Positions 51,630 to 58,369 of a stretch of DNA of 58,369 nt are shown here, in pieces; the stretch's first letter is position 1; every line of letters starts with the position of its first letter. Location: contig CANHPL010000010.1 of assembly GCA_947462685.1 (NCBI GenBank), positions 1-58,369 on the forward strand, read 5' to 3'. The position numbers were made by a program, and so were the translations under genes. The DNA is from Burkholderiaceae bacterium (GTDB lineage: Bacteria; Pseudomonadota; Gammaproteobacteria; Burkholderiales; Burkholderiaceae). The notes beneath the pieces were generated by a model. It ran no database searches, had not been told where the DNA came from, and worked only from the letters and a program-made list of their open reading frames with translations.

Positions 51630-52385
51630 TTATAAACCTTTCAAAAGCCTCGTAGAAAGATCTTCAGGAAGCCCTGCAGACAAAACCTTATCCGCTGTTA
51701 ATACATGGTTGTAGGATACTCGATGAAAATAAGAACATTCATTTTCTACATCAAATAAAAGATAATTTGCTTTGGGATTACTGTCCCTTGGCTGTCCTAC
51801 AGAGCCTGCAATGGCCACCCAGCGACGATGGCGACCAGTAGGGACAGAATCACCAGGATGTGGGGTGAAACAAATTAATTTTCCAACTGAACTTTGGTAG
51901 TACAGAGCTTGACCATGAACGTGTCCAGAAAATGTATATATTTTTCCAGATGATTCTGCACTTCTCCAAGCGGATAATCCATCCGTCACGTAATGCCAAG
52001 CTTCTGGCTGGTATGCCGAGGCGTGCACATAACAGCGGTCCTCTTCATAATGAATAAGAGGTAAGTTTTTCAAAAATTCTAGATGTTCGTGAGATAGTTT
52101 TGACGCAGTCCACTCGATAGCCAGATGAGCAATCGGATTCATCTGATCCCGGTAGTTTTCGAAACAGGCGGTATCATGATTTCCTCGAATCGCAATTGCC
52201 TCTCCAGTACTCACCAGTTGCATTACTCGGTCCAAAACTTCGTTCGGGTTGGCGTTATATCCAACCAAATCACCTAAAAATACGAATTTTTTAGCTCCTT
52301 GTTGACGCGCATGATCCAAGCAAGCATCAAGAGCCTCAAGGTTACTATGGACGTCTGCAAAAAAAGCAATTCGTGAATCAAACAT
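51630..52385 (-). CDS. calcineurin-like metallophosphoesterase
   Basis: A soluble phosphoesterase of about 251 residues. All metal motifs are present: ADVHSN (DxH), FLGDLVGYN (GDxxG), IRGNHD (GNHD), YVHAS and SGHVHGQ (GHxH). The family includes phosphodiesterases and protein phosphatases; a substrate cannot be told. It lies upstream of, and 8 nt from, the kinase-USP gene on the same strand, so it may be the phosphatase counterpart of the kinase. ATG at 52385 starts at MFDSRIAFFADVHS; ATG at 52397 is an alternative. TATGAT ends 7 nt before 52385. Confidence 0.88.
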   Translation of the reverse strand: MFDSRIAFFADVHSNLEALDACLDHARQQGAKKFVFLGDLVGYNANPNEVLDRVMQLVSTGEAIAIRGNHDTACFENYRDQMNPIAHLAIEWTASKLSHEHLEFLKNLPLIHYEEDRCYVHASAYQPEAWHYVTDGLSAWRSAESSGKIYTFSGHVHGQALYYQSSVGKLICFTPHPGDSVPTGRHRRWVAIAGSVGQPRDSNPKANYLLFDVENECSYFHRVSYNHVLTADKVLSAGLPEDLSTRLLKGL

Positions 52386-52457
52386 ATGCCTTATCATAAG
52401 AGAAAGACGTCAATTTGTCTTAAAAATGATTTTCTATTTTAAAACAAGGGAGTTAGA

Positions 52458-52922
52458 GTGAATAGGTCGAAATTTCATCAGTTTTTTATCCTCACGATGA
52501 GTTTACTCGTCATGACGATTGCTCATGCGCAAACTAAAGTAGGTAATTTACAGATTATTAAGCCTAGTGTTAGAGCTACTTCACCAGGTCAATCAATCAG
52601 TAGCGCCTATTTAACTATCGAAAATAAAGGATCTACTACAGACCGATTAGTCGCCGTCAGTTTTGCTCGCGCAAAAGAGGTGCAATTGCATGAAATGAAG
52701 ATGGATGGCGATAAAATGATGATGCGCCAAATGACCGGTATTGAAATTCCGGCTAATGGCTCTGTTGAGTTAAAGCCTGGAGGCTACCATCTCATGTTGA
52801 TGGGCTTAGATAGCGCGATTAAAGATGGTGAGCAATTAAAAATGACCTTACAGTTTGAAAAAGCAGGTAAGGTCGATGTTGTATTTCCAAGTCAAGCTTT
52901 GGGCGGAATGAAGATGCATTAA
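52458..52922 (+). CDS. periplasmic copper chaperone PCu(A)C
   Basis: A 154-residue exported protein with a signal peptide (cleavage after AHA, about residue 24). The copper site is built by a His-x10-Met and His-Met pattern: LHEMKMDGDKMMMRQM and GGYHLMLMGL, typical of PCu(A)C proteins. These pass Cu(I) to the Cu(A) or Cu(B) centre of cytochrome oxidase. The start is GTG, supported by AAGGGAG 6 nt upstream. It stands alone and shares the terminator at 52921-52946 with ilvD. Confidence 0.93.
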   Translation: MNRSKFHQFFILTMSLLVMTIAHAQTKVGNLQIIKPSVRATSPGQSISSAYLTIENKGSTTDRLVAVSFARAKEVQLHEMKMDGDKMMMRQMTGIEIPANGSVELKPGGYHLMLMGLDSAIKDGEQLKMTLQFEKAGKVDVVFPSQALGGMKMH

Positions 52923-52946
52923 AAAAACCGCCGAAGCGGCTTTTTT
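52921..52946. terminator. bidirectional terminator between PCu(A)C and ilvD
   Basis: CCGC and GCGG around CGAA (TTCG loop on the - strand), with A-run and T-run flanks. On the - strand a TTCG loop and seven T give the better terminator, for ilvD; on the + strand it serves the PCu(A)C gene. Confidence 0.85.
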
Positions 52947-54657
52947 AATCTTCATCTAAATTTAAATTGAGATCTGTAACCGCTCCTAAACTTGCAGAGC
53001 TGGCTAATTTGGCATACTTTGCTAGGATACCGCGAGTGTAACGAGCCTTTGGTTTAACCCACTTCGATCTTCTTTGAGCGATTTCTTCTTCGGGAAGATT
53101 GAGTTGTATGAGTAGTTGATGGGCATCAATCGTAATTGAATCTCCTTCTTGAACAAGTGCGATGGTACCCCCCATGAATGCCTCAGGAGAGACGTGGCCA
53201 ACCACCATGCCCCATGTTCCACCAGAGAAGCGACCATCGGTAATTAGTCCAACCGTTTCACCGAAGCCTTGACCAACGAGTGCTGATGTTGGAGAGAGCA
53301 TTTCTCTCATTCCTGGACCACCTTTAGGACCTTCATAACGAATTACAACGATATCGCCGTGTGTGATTTTATTCGCCATAATAGCCGCCATCGCATCATC
53401 CTCAGAGTTAAATACTCTTGCTGGACCGGTAATGCTAGGATTTTTTAAACCACTAATTTTAGCTACACAGCCCTCTGGGGAAAGATTTCCTTTCAAAATT
53501 GCGAGATGGCCTTCTGCGTAGATGGGATTACTCAGAGGACGGATCACATGTTGATCACTCCGCGGGGTAGAGGGAACATCCTTTAGAACTTCGGCAATGG
53601 TTTGACCAGTAATGGTCATGCAATCACCATGTAATAAGCCACCGTCAAGAAGTATTTTCATCACTTGAGGAATACCACCTGCCTGATGTAAATCTGTAGC
53701 TAAATACTTGCCTGATGGTTTCATATCAACAATTACTGGAACTTTACGGCGAATTCTTTCAAAATCATCAATCGTCCATTCAACATCTGCCGCACTTGTG
53801 ATGGCTAAAAAGTGGAGCACAGCATTGGTTGAACCACCTACAGCCATAATGACTGACACAGCATTTTCGATAGATTTTTTCGTAATAATATCGCGAGGTC
53901 GAAGGTTATTCTTCACAGCTTCGATTAAAACCCTTGCTGACTCTGCGGCACTTAGTCTTTTTTCCTCATCAATATTAGACATGGTAGAAGAATAGGGTAA
54001 GCTCATACCAAGAGCCTCAAAAGATGAGCTCATGGTATTGGCGGTATACATGCCACCACAAGAACCACTACTTGGGCAGGAGTTTTGTTCAATACCTTTT
54101 AAATCTTCCGCGCTAAGACGACCTGAGGTAAATTCCCCAACGGCTTCAAATGCTGAAACAATATTTAATTCACGTCCTTTGTAATGGCCTGGTTTAATGG
54201 TTCCGCCGTATACATAAATACTTGGGACATTCGTTCTCGCCATGGCCATCATGCCACCCGGCATGTTTTTATCACAACCACCAATTACGATGACACCATC
54301 TTGCCATAAGCCATTAACACAGGTTTCAATACTATCGGCAATCACTTCTCTAGAAATTAAAGAATATTTCATGCCTTCGGTGCCCATTCCCATACCGTCG
54401 GAAATCGTTGGAGTACCAAATATTTGAGAATTTGCACCGCCGGCTTCTAGGGCTTCAACAGCAGCATCAGCTAGTACTTGCAGACCGCTATTACAAGGCG
54501 TGATAGTTGAATGACCATTTGCCACACCAATCATTGGCTTAACAAAGTCTTCTTCTTTATAGCCCATGGCATAGTACATTGAGCGATTTGGAGCGCGTGC
54601 AACTCCTTCAGTAATATTTCTTGAACGACGGTTAATTGGGGTCTTGTCATTGGCCAT
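52945..54657 (-). CDS. ilvD: dihydroxy-acid dehydratase
   Basis: Dehydrates dihydroxy acids in isoleucine and valine synthesis. The 570-residue protein has the Fe-S cysteines: [24 protein letters not shown] and [19 protein letters not shown], with [17 protein letters not shown] near the C-terminus. AGGAGA precedes the ATG. Length normal. It is alone, divergent from the BaiN-like gene. Confidence 0.97.
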   Translation of the reverse strand: MANDKTPINRRSRNITEGVARAPNRSMYYAMGYKEEDFVKPMIGVANGHSTITPCNSGLQVLADAAVEALEAGGANSQIFGTPTISDGMGMGTEGMKYSLISREVIADSIETCVNGLWQDGVIVIGGCDKNMPGGMMAMARTNVPSIYVYGGTIKPGHYKGRELNIVSAFEAVGEFTSGRLSAEDLKGIEQNSCPSSGSCGGMYTANTMSSSFEALGMSLPYSSTMSNIDEEKRLSAAESARVLIEAVKNNLRPRDIITKKSIENAVSVIMAVGGSTNAVLHFLAITSAADVEWTIDDFERIRRKVPVIVDMKPSGKYLATDLHQAGGIPQVMKILLDGGLLHGDCMTITGQTIAEVLKDVPSTPRSDQHVIRPLSNPIYAEGHLAILKGNLSPEGCVAKISGLKNPSITGPARVFNSEDDAMAAIMANKITHGDIVVIRYEGPKGGPGMREMLSPTSALVGQGFGETVGLITDGRFSGGTWGMVVGHVSPEAFMGGTIALVQEGDSITIDAHQLLIQLNLPEEEIAQRRSKWVKPKARYTRGILAKYAKLASSASLGAVTDLNLNLDED

Positions 54658-54790
54658 TAAAAAATCTCCTGCTTGATTTATAAAAATACTGTAAACCTCT
54701 ATTTTGCCGTGATTTCATAAAACTGTCGAAAAAATCATCCAACAAATACAATAGAGTATCTATTTTGACATTCTAAAGAATTGGGTTCTA

Positions 54791-55990
54791 GTGAAAACTT
54801 TTGATGTACTTGTGATTGGCGCTGGTGCTGCGGGCCTGTTTTGTTCTGGAATTGCAGGTCAGTTGGGAAAGTCAGTATTACTTATTGATCATGCAGAGCA
54901 ACTTGGTGAAAAAATTCGCATTAGTGGGGGTGGTAGATGCAATTTCACGAATTTACATACTACTTACCAACATTTTTTATCTTTAAATCCACATTTTGTC
55001 AAAAGTGCTCTTGCTCGGTATTCCAGTTCAGATTTTATTGCACTCGTTAAAAAGTATGACATTCCTTTTCATGAAAAACATCAAGGACAATTATTTTGCG
55101 ATGAATCTGCCAAAGATATTATTCAAATGTTACTGAGTGAATGTCAGAAGGGTGATGTACAGATTGAACACCCCGTTAAAGTAGAGCAAGTTGAATCTCA
55201 AGATGGGCAATGGGTTGTAAAAACGATTCATGATACTTTTTTAGCTAAAAATATAGTCATTGCAACAGGAGGCTTACCGGTCCCAGCTATTGGCGCATCT
55301 GATTTTGCAATGCAAATTGCTAAACAATTTCAAATTGAAGTTATTGAAACGAGACCCGCCTTAGTTCCATTAGCATTTACATCCCAAATTTTCTCAGCGA
55401 TTGAAGACTTTGCAGGACTGAGTACCAAAGTCAGTATTTCTTCTGGTCAGGTAAAAGAAAGATATGGCAAGGGTGGTTTTATTGAAGATTTGTTGATTAC
55501 CCATAAAGGCTTATCAGGCCCAGCTGTATTGCAAGCAAGTTCTTATTGGATCGAAGGTCAAGAAATTCACATTGCATGGACAGATCAGGGAGCTTTAGAA
55601 GATTTACTGGCTCAAGATAGCTCTCGAGCAAAAACTGTAGATCAATTATTAATTGAATTTTTGCCTGCAAGATTAGCGAAAGAGTTTGCCAAACAATTGG
55701 GGTTACACGGCAAAAAATGGGTTGAAGTTTCTAAAAAATCACGACAAAGCGTCATTGACCTTATCTGTCATTGGCATGTCAAGCCAGCAGGTACTTTAGG
55801 TTGGAATAAAGCTGAGGTGATGCTAGGTGGAATTGATACCAAAGAGCTAGATAGCAAAACATTAATGTCGAGGAAACAATCAGGATTATTTTTTATTGGG
55901 GAATGCGTCGACGTAACTGGTCACTTAGGTGGACATAATTTTCAATGGGCTTGGTCAAGTGGATATGCCTGCGCTCATAGTCTTCTTTAA
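54791..55990 (+). CDS. BaiN/HI0933 family FAD-dependent oxidoreductase
   Basis: A 399-residue flavoprotein with the FAD motif VLVIGAGAAGLFCSGIAGQLG at about residues 5-25, GEKIRISGGGRCNFTN (typical of the YhiN/HI0933 family), VIATGGLPVPAIGASDFA and the late GECVDVTGHLGGHNFQWAWSSG. The start is GTG. Function in bacteria is not well known; BaiN of gut clostridia reduces bile acids, but that should not be assumed here. The last 36 nt overlap the convergent LOG gene. Confidence 0.9.
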   Translation: MKTFDVLVIGAGAAGLFCSGIAGQLGKSVLLIDHAEQLGEKIRISGGGRCNFTNLHTTYQHFLSLNPHFVKSALARYSSSDFIALVKKYDIPFHEKHQGQLFCDESAKDIIQMLLSECQKGDVQIEHPVKVEQVESQDGQWVVKTIHDTFLAKNIVIATGGLPVPAIGASDFAMQIAKQFQIEVIETRPALVPLAFTSQIFSAIEDFAGLSTKVSISSGQVKERYGKGGFIEDLLITHKGLSGPAVLQASSYWIEGQEIHIAWTDQGALEDLLAQDSSRAKTVDQLLIEFLPARLAKEFAKQLGLHGKKWVEVSKKSRQSVIDLICHWHVKPAGTLGWNKAEVMLGGIDTKELDSKTLMSRKQSGLFFIGECVDVTGHLGGHNFQWAWSSGYACAHSLL

Positions 55991-56533
55991 ATTGGGTAAA
56001 AGTGCTTGCATCAGCTCGTCTTGTGAGTTGACTACTTGTATTTTTTCAAAATGAGACTTTGATACGAAACCATTTTCGACGCACTGATAGAGAAAGCTCA
56101 ATAGGCTGTCGTAATACCCTGACCAATTTGCAAGAATGATTGGTTTTGCATGAAATCCAGTTTGTGCAGTGGCCCAAACATCAAACAATTCGTCTAAAGT
56201 ACCGATCCCACCTGGAATAATGACATAAGCATCCGCAAATTGATCCATGAGTTGCTTCCGCTCACCCATGGTTTGCACGAAGTGGACCTTGCTGAGATGT
56301 TCCACTAGAGCTTCTTGAACTTGTAACTGCTTAGGAATAATACCAATTACTTGGCCATTTGCATCAAGAGCACCTTGGGCAAGAATTCCCATGAGGCCTC
56401 CACCTCCCCCACCGAAGACAAGTACCTGATTATTATTCGCAATTTGCGAACCTAAGGTATAAGCCCAAGTTGCAAAATTTGGATCTATTCCAGGCCTTGA
56501 GCCACAAAAAACACAAATATTTTTCATCATCAT
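55955..56533 (-). CDS. LOG family protein (cytokinin-riboside phosphoribohydrolase-like)
   Basis: A 192-residue Rossmann-fold protein with the LOG signature PGGIGTLDELFDVW and GGGGGGLMGILAQGAL. Family members cleave nucleoside monophosphates, best known as cytokinin riboside 5'-monophosphate, to base and ribose phosphate; the role in bacteria is open. The open frame reaches 56548, but the ATG at 56533 is preferred. It has no ribosome site; TATTAT ends 6 nt upstream, the same geometry as fdhD, pdxH and pepN. Overlaps the BaiN-like gene by 36 nt. Confidence 0.88.
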   Translation of the reverse strand: MMMKNICVFCGSRPGIDPNFATWAYTLGSQIANNNQVLVFGGGGGGLMGILAQGALDANGQVIGIIPKQLQVQEALVEHLSKVHFVQTMGERKQLMDQFADAYVIIPGGIGTLDELFDVWATAQTGFHAKPIILANWSGYYDSLLSFLYQCVENGFVSKSHFEKIQVVNSQDELMQALLPNLKKTMSAGIST

Positions 56534-56545
56534 AAAAGGATAATA
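56531..56545 (-). promoter_or_regulatory. candidate -10 box for leaderless LOG mRNA
   Basis: TATTAT (56540-56545, minus strand), six bases CCTTTT, then ATG at 56533. Preceded by CTTG, the same context as the fdhD box. Weak -35 region. Confidence 0.4.
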
Positions 56546-56677
56546 CAAGTTGATTTTTAAAGTTTATGATTCAAATCTCGAAGGATGCGTTGAGTTGTTT
56601 ACAATAAACAAAAAATATGGATAAAACCACTCCAGCACGAAAGCCATTAAATCAATCAATGTTGAAACAAATACGAT

Positions 56678-57055
56678 ATGTTTAATTCTATTTTAGCCAT
56701 CAGTCTTGGAGCTTCGGTTGGCGCTATATTAAGATGGGTACTCGGCTTAATGTTAGATTCTATGTATGTTGCTATTTCTATTGGAACCATTACCGCCAAT
56801 CTCATCGGTGGATACCTGATTGGAATCGCAATTGCTTTTTTTGCCATGCATACTGAACTATCACCTCAATGGCGATTGTTTGTCATTACGGGTTTTTTGG
56901 GTGGCTTGACTACTTTTTCTTCTTTTTCAGCTGAAGTTACTGGGATGATTCAGCAAGGGCAACTAGGTACTGCAATAACAACAGTCATGATTCACGTTAT
57001 CGGTTCATTAGTAATGACATTTTTGGGTATTTATACCTACCAACTTTTTAAATAA
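56678..57055 (+). CDS. crcB: fluoride channel CrcB/Fluc
   Basis: A 125-residue inner-membrane protein with four helices. The family motifs GASVGAILRWVLG, the Asn-containing TANLIGGYLIG, and TGFLGGLTTFSSFS (sodium site and Phe box) are all present. It exports toxic fluoride as a dimer. No fluoride riboswitch is recognisable in the 145 nt upstream. No clear ribosome site. Confidence 0.95.
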   Translation: MFNSILAISLGASVGAILRWVLGLMLDSMYVAISIGTITANLIGGYLIGIAIAFFAMHTELSPQWRLFVITGFLGGLTTFSSFSAEVTGMIQQGQLGTAITTVMIHVIGSLVMTFLGIYTYQLFK

Positions 57056-57064
57056 GAGGATTAC

Positions 57065-57589
57065 ATGGCAATATATCAATTAGGTGATTTAGTTCCAAAT
57101 ATTCATGAAGATGCATATATTTCTCCTGAAGCAACGATCATTGGAAATGTAACGATTGGCGCATTTTCTTCTGTATGGCCTGGCGTAGTGATTCGTGGGG
57201 ATAACGATGCAATCACGATTGGCGCAGGCACGAGCATTCAAGAAGGAACCGTGTTGCACATTGATGAAGGATGTCCTTTAAAGATTGGCAACAATGTCAC
57301 AATAGGCCATCAAGTCATGTTACATGGCTGTACTATTGAAGATGGTGCTTTAATTGGGATTCAGGCGGTCGTCCTAAATAATGCGGTCATCGGTAAAAAT
57401 TGTTTAGTCGGTGCAGGTGCGGTTGTGACTGAAGGAAAAGAGTTCCCCGCGGGATCATTGATCATTGGGGCCCCTGCTAAAGTAGTTAGAGAACTCAGCC
57501 CAGAAAATGTTGCTCGTCTTGAGTCTAGTGCAAAACACTATATTGAACGTGCAAGTTCGTTCAAAAAGAATCTTAAAAAAATAGGTTAA
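57065..57589 (+). CDS. gamma carbonic anhydrase-like hexapeptide-repeat protein
   Basis: A 174-residue left-handed beta-helix protein: AYISPEATIIGNVTIGAFSSVWPGVVIRGD, then repeated I-G-x turns and the metal His residues in HIDEGC, IGHQVMLHGC. It is of the YrdA/PaaY type. Carbonic anhydrase activity is reported for some members; others lack it. AAGAGGA precedes the ATG, 9 nt after crcB, so the two are likely co-transcribed with the following gene. Confidence 0.92.
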   Translation: MAIYQLGDLVPNIHEDAYISPEATIIGNVTIGAFSSVWPGVVIRGDNDAITIGAGTSIQEGTVLHIDEGCPLKIGNNVTIGHQVMLHGCTIEDGALIGIQAVVLNNAVIGKNCLVGAGAVVTEGKEFPAGSLIIGAPAKVVRELSPENVARLESSAKHYIERASSFKKNLKKIG

Positions 57590-57599
57590 GGAGAAATAT

Positions 57600-57896
57600 A
57601 TGATTTTAGAAATCGCAGATATCACCATTCAAGCCGGAAAAAATGCTGAATTTGATGTTGCTATCGAAAAAGGCGTTCGAGAAGCGATTGCTGGCGCAGT
57701 TGGGTTCAGAAGCTTTAAAATTCAAAAAGGAATTGAAAACCCGCAGCGATATGTATTGATGATTGAATGGGAAACCTTAGACAATCACATCGTTGACTTC
57801 AGAAACTCACCAGCATTTGCAAAGTGGCGCGAGATTGTATCGCCATACTTTGCCAGCCCACCAGCTGTTGAGCATTTTCAATTACTCACTCAGTGA
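57600..57896 (+). CDS. antibiotic biosynthesis monooxygenase (ABM) family protein
   Basis: A 98-residue dimeric alpha-beta barrel protein: ADITIQAGKNAEFDVAIEKG and VLMIEWETLDNHIVDFRNSPAFAKW are typical ABM strands and helix. The family includes small oxygenases and enzymes without cofactor; the substrate here is unknown. AAGGAG precedes the ATG, 10 nt after the previous gene. Its last 7 nt overlap the convergent rhodanese gene. Confidence 0.85.
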   Translation: MILEIADITIQAGKNAEFDVAIEKGVREAIAGAVGFRSFKIQKGIENPQRYVLMIEWETLDNHIVDFRNSPAFAKWREIVSPYFASPPAVEHFQLLTQ

Positions 57897-58369
57897 TTAC
57901 GGCGCGGAGCATTTTCTAAAGGGTGCTCCGCAAGTTCAGGGTCAAGTGCGATGCGATTGTCAAAAACAAAGCACCCACCTTCATAAAAGTCTTGGCCTAC
58001 ATCTTCAAAGTATTTCAAGATGCCTCCATCGAGTTGAAGCGTATTATCAAGTCCGATTTCTTGCATCAATAAATTTGCTTTTTCGCAACGAATACCACCC
58101 GTACAAAAACTAACGACAGTTTTGTCTTTGAGCTGCGCTATTTCTTTTGCAAGCGCTTGCGGAAAATCGCTGAATTTTTCAATATTTAAATGAATTGCAT
58201 CCTTAAAAGTACCATATTTTACTTCAAACGCATTGCGAGTATCTAGCAGAATAAGGGGTTTGCCCGCATCATCATAGCCTTGAGATAACCACTCCTTTAA
58301 TTTTTTTGCAGTTACACTAGGCGCCCTTTTTTTAAATGCTTGTATGGTGGGATGATTCATCCGTATGAT
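57890..58369 (-). CDS. TrhO/YceA-like rhodanese domain protein, 5' end outside the window
   Basis: The frame is open through the window edge. The 156 residues after the ATG at 58360 hold the rhodanese domain: LLDTRNAFEVKYGTF, the active-site loop CTGGIRCEKA (Cys near residue 86) and LDGGILKYFEDVGQDFYEGGCFVFDNRIAL, the last typical of TrhO (tRNA U34 hydroxylase, UPF0176). TrhO has about 100 more N-terminal residues, and the frame has no stop before the edge, so the 58360 ATG is probably internal. It makes ho5U at tRNA wobble position 34. Confidence 0.88.
   Translation of the reverse strand: MIRMNHPTIQAFKKRAPSVTAKKLKEWLSQGYDDAGKPLILLDTRNAFEVKYGTFKDAIHLNIEKFSDFPQALAKEIAQLKDKTVVSFCTGGIRCEKANLLMQEIGLDNTLQLDGGILKYFEDVGQDFYEGGCFVFDNRIALDPELAEHPLENAPRRNH

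Noticed and set aside
52387..52457. Shared divergent regulatory site between phosphoesterase and PCu(A)C genes
   Set aside because: The 72-nt gap shows no clear palindrome or promoter pair beyond AT-rich sequence.
56549..56677. Fluoride riboswitch before crcB
   Set aside because: No conserved crcB-motif bases or pseudoknot pattern were seen.

Overview
The window looks like a piece of the chromosome of a small-genome, AT-rich betaproteobacterium of the order Burkholderiales, most like Polynucleobacter. This rests on gene content and order (divergent argH / hemC-hemD-hemX-hemY, DUF3460-scpA-panC, a tandem cphA'/cphA pair with a divergent ABC transporter and DUF1854 gene, and the rubrerythrin / GlpC-like / DUF3501 trio), on protein resemblance, and on very tight packing with several overlapping genes. 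No rRNA, tRNA, CRISPR array, phage or intact insertion sequence was seen.

Layout. 1-4.2 kb: the tail of an outer-membrane receptor, a small secreted protein, panC, scpA, a DUF3460 gene and metG. 4.3-15.8 kb: a long + strand formate dehydrogenase locus. It starts with the Fe-S carrier ATPase apbC/mrp and runs through DUF3305, DUF3306, a large multi-[4Fe-4S] protein, a TorD-type chaperone, a 67-residue Tat protein, the catalytic (Cys-type, Mo/W) subunit, the beta Fe-S subunit, a small lipoprotein, the cytochrome b gamma subunit, a small secreted protein, a terminator and fdhD. 15.8-19 kb: dcd, a decayed intergenic stretch with repeats, and a PLP amino-acid decarboxylase. 19-26 kb: argH, the hem operon and a DEAD-box helicase with a long leader. 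26-30 kb: aldehyde dehydrogenase, msrA, pdxH and tcdA.

29.6-40 kb: a cyanophycin region. A fused ABC transporter and a DUF1854 protein are divergent from cphA' (a cyanophycin-synthetase paralogue whose Mur-ligase P-loop is destroyed and whose C-terminal domain is missing) and cphA (complete). These are followed by an amino-acid permease and alanine dehydrogenase behind a palindromic operator candidate. 40-45 kb: acyltransferase, a carboxymuconolactone decarboxylase family gene, fbp and pepN. 45.3-47.8 kb: rubrerythrin, a GlpC-like Fe-S protein and DUF3501. 47.8-52.4 kb: EamA transporter, a tungstate/molybdate-type ABC permease and ATPase without a binding protein, and a Ser/Thr kinase-USP fusion next to a phosphoesterase. 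52.4-58.4 kb: PCu(A)C copper chaperone, ilvD, a BaiN-like flavoprotein, a LOG protein, crcB, gamma carbonic anhydrase-like, an ABM protein and the 3' part of a TrhO-like rhodanese.

Themes that link genes: formate oxidation needs Mo or W (TupBC-like genes), Fe-S assembly (apbC), sulfuration (fdhD) and a chaperone (torD-like), all in the window. The cyanophycin genes, arginine synthesis and amino-acid permease/dehydrogenase genes suggest active handling of nitrogen reserves. Several genes lack a ribosome-binding site but carry a good -10 box exactly 6 nt before the start codon, which predicts leaderless mRNAs. All functional statements are from reading sequence by eye; no database search was run.
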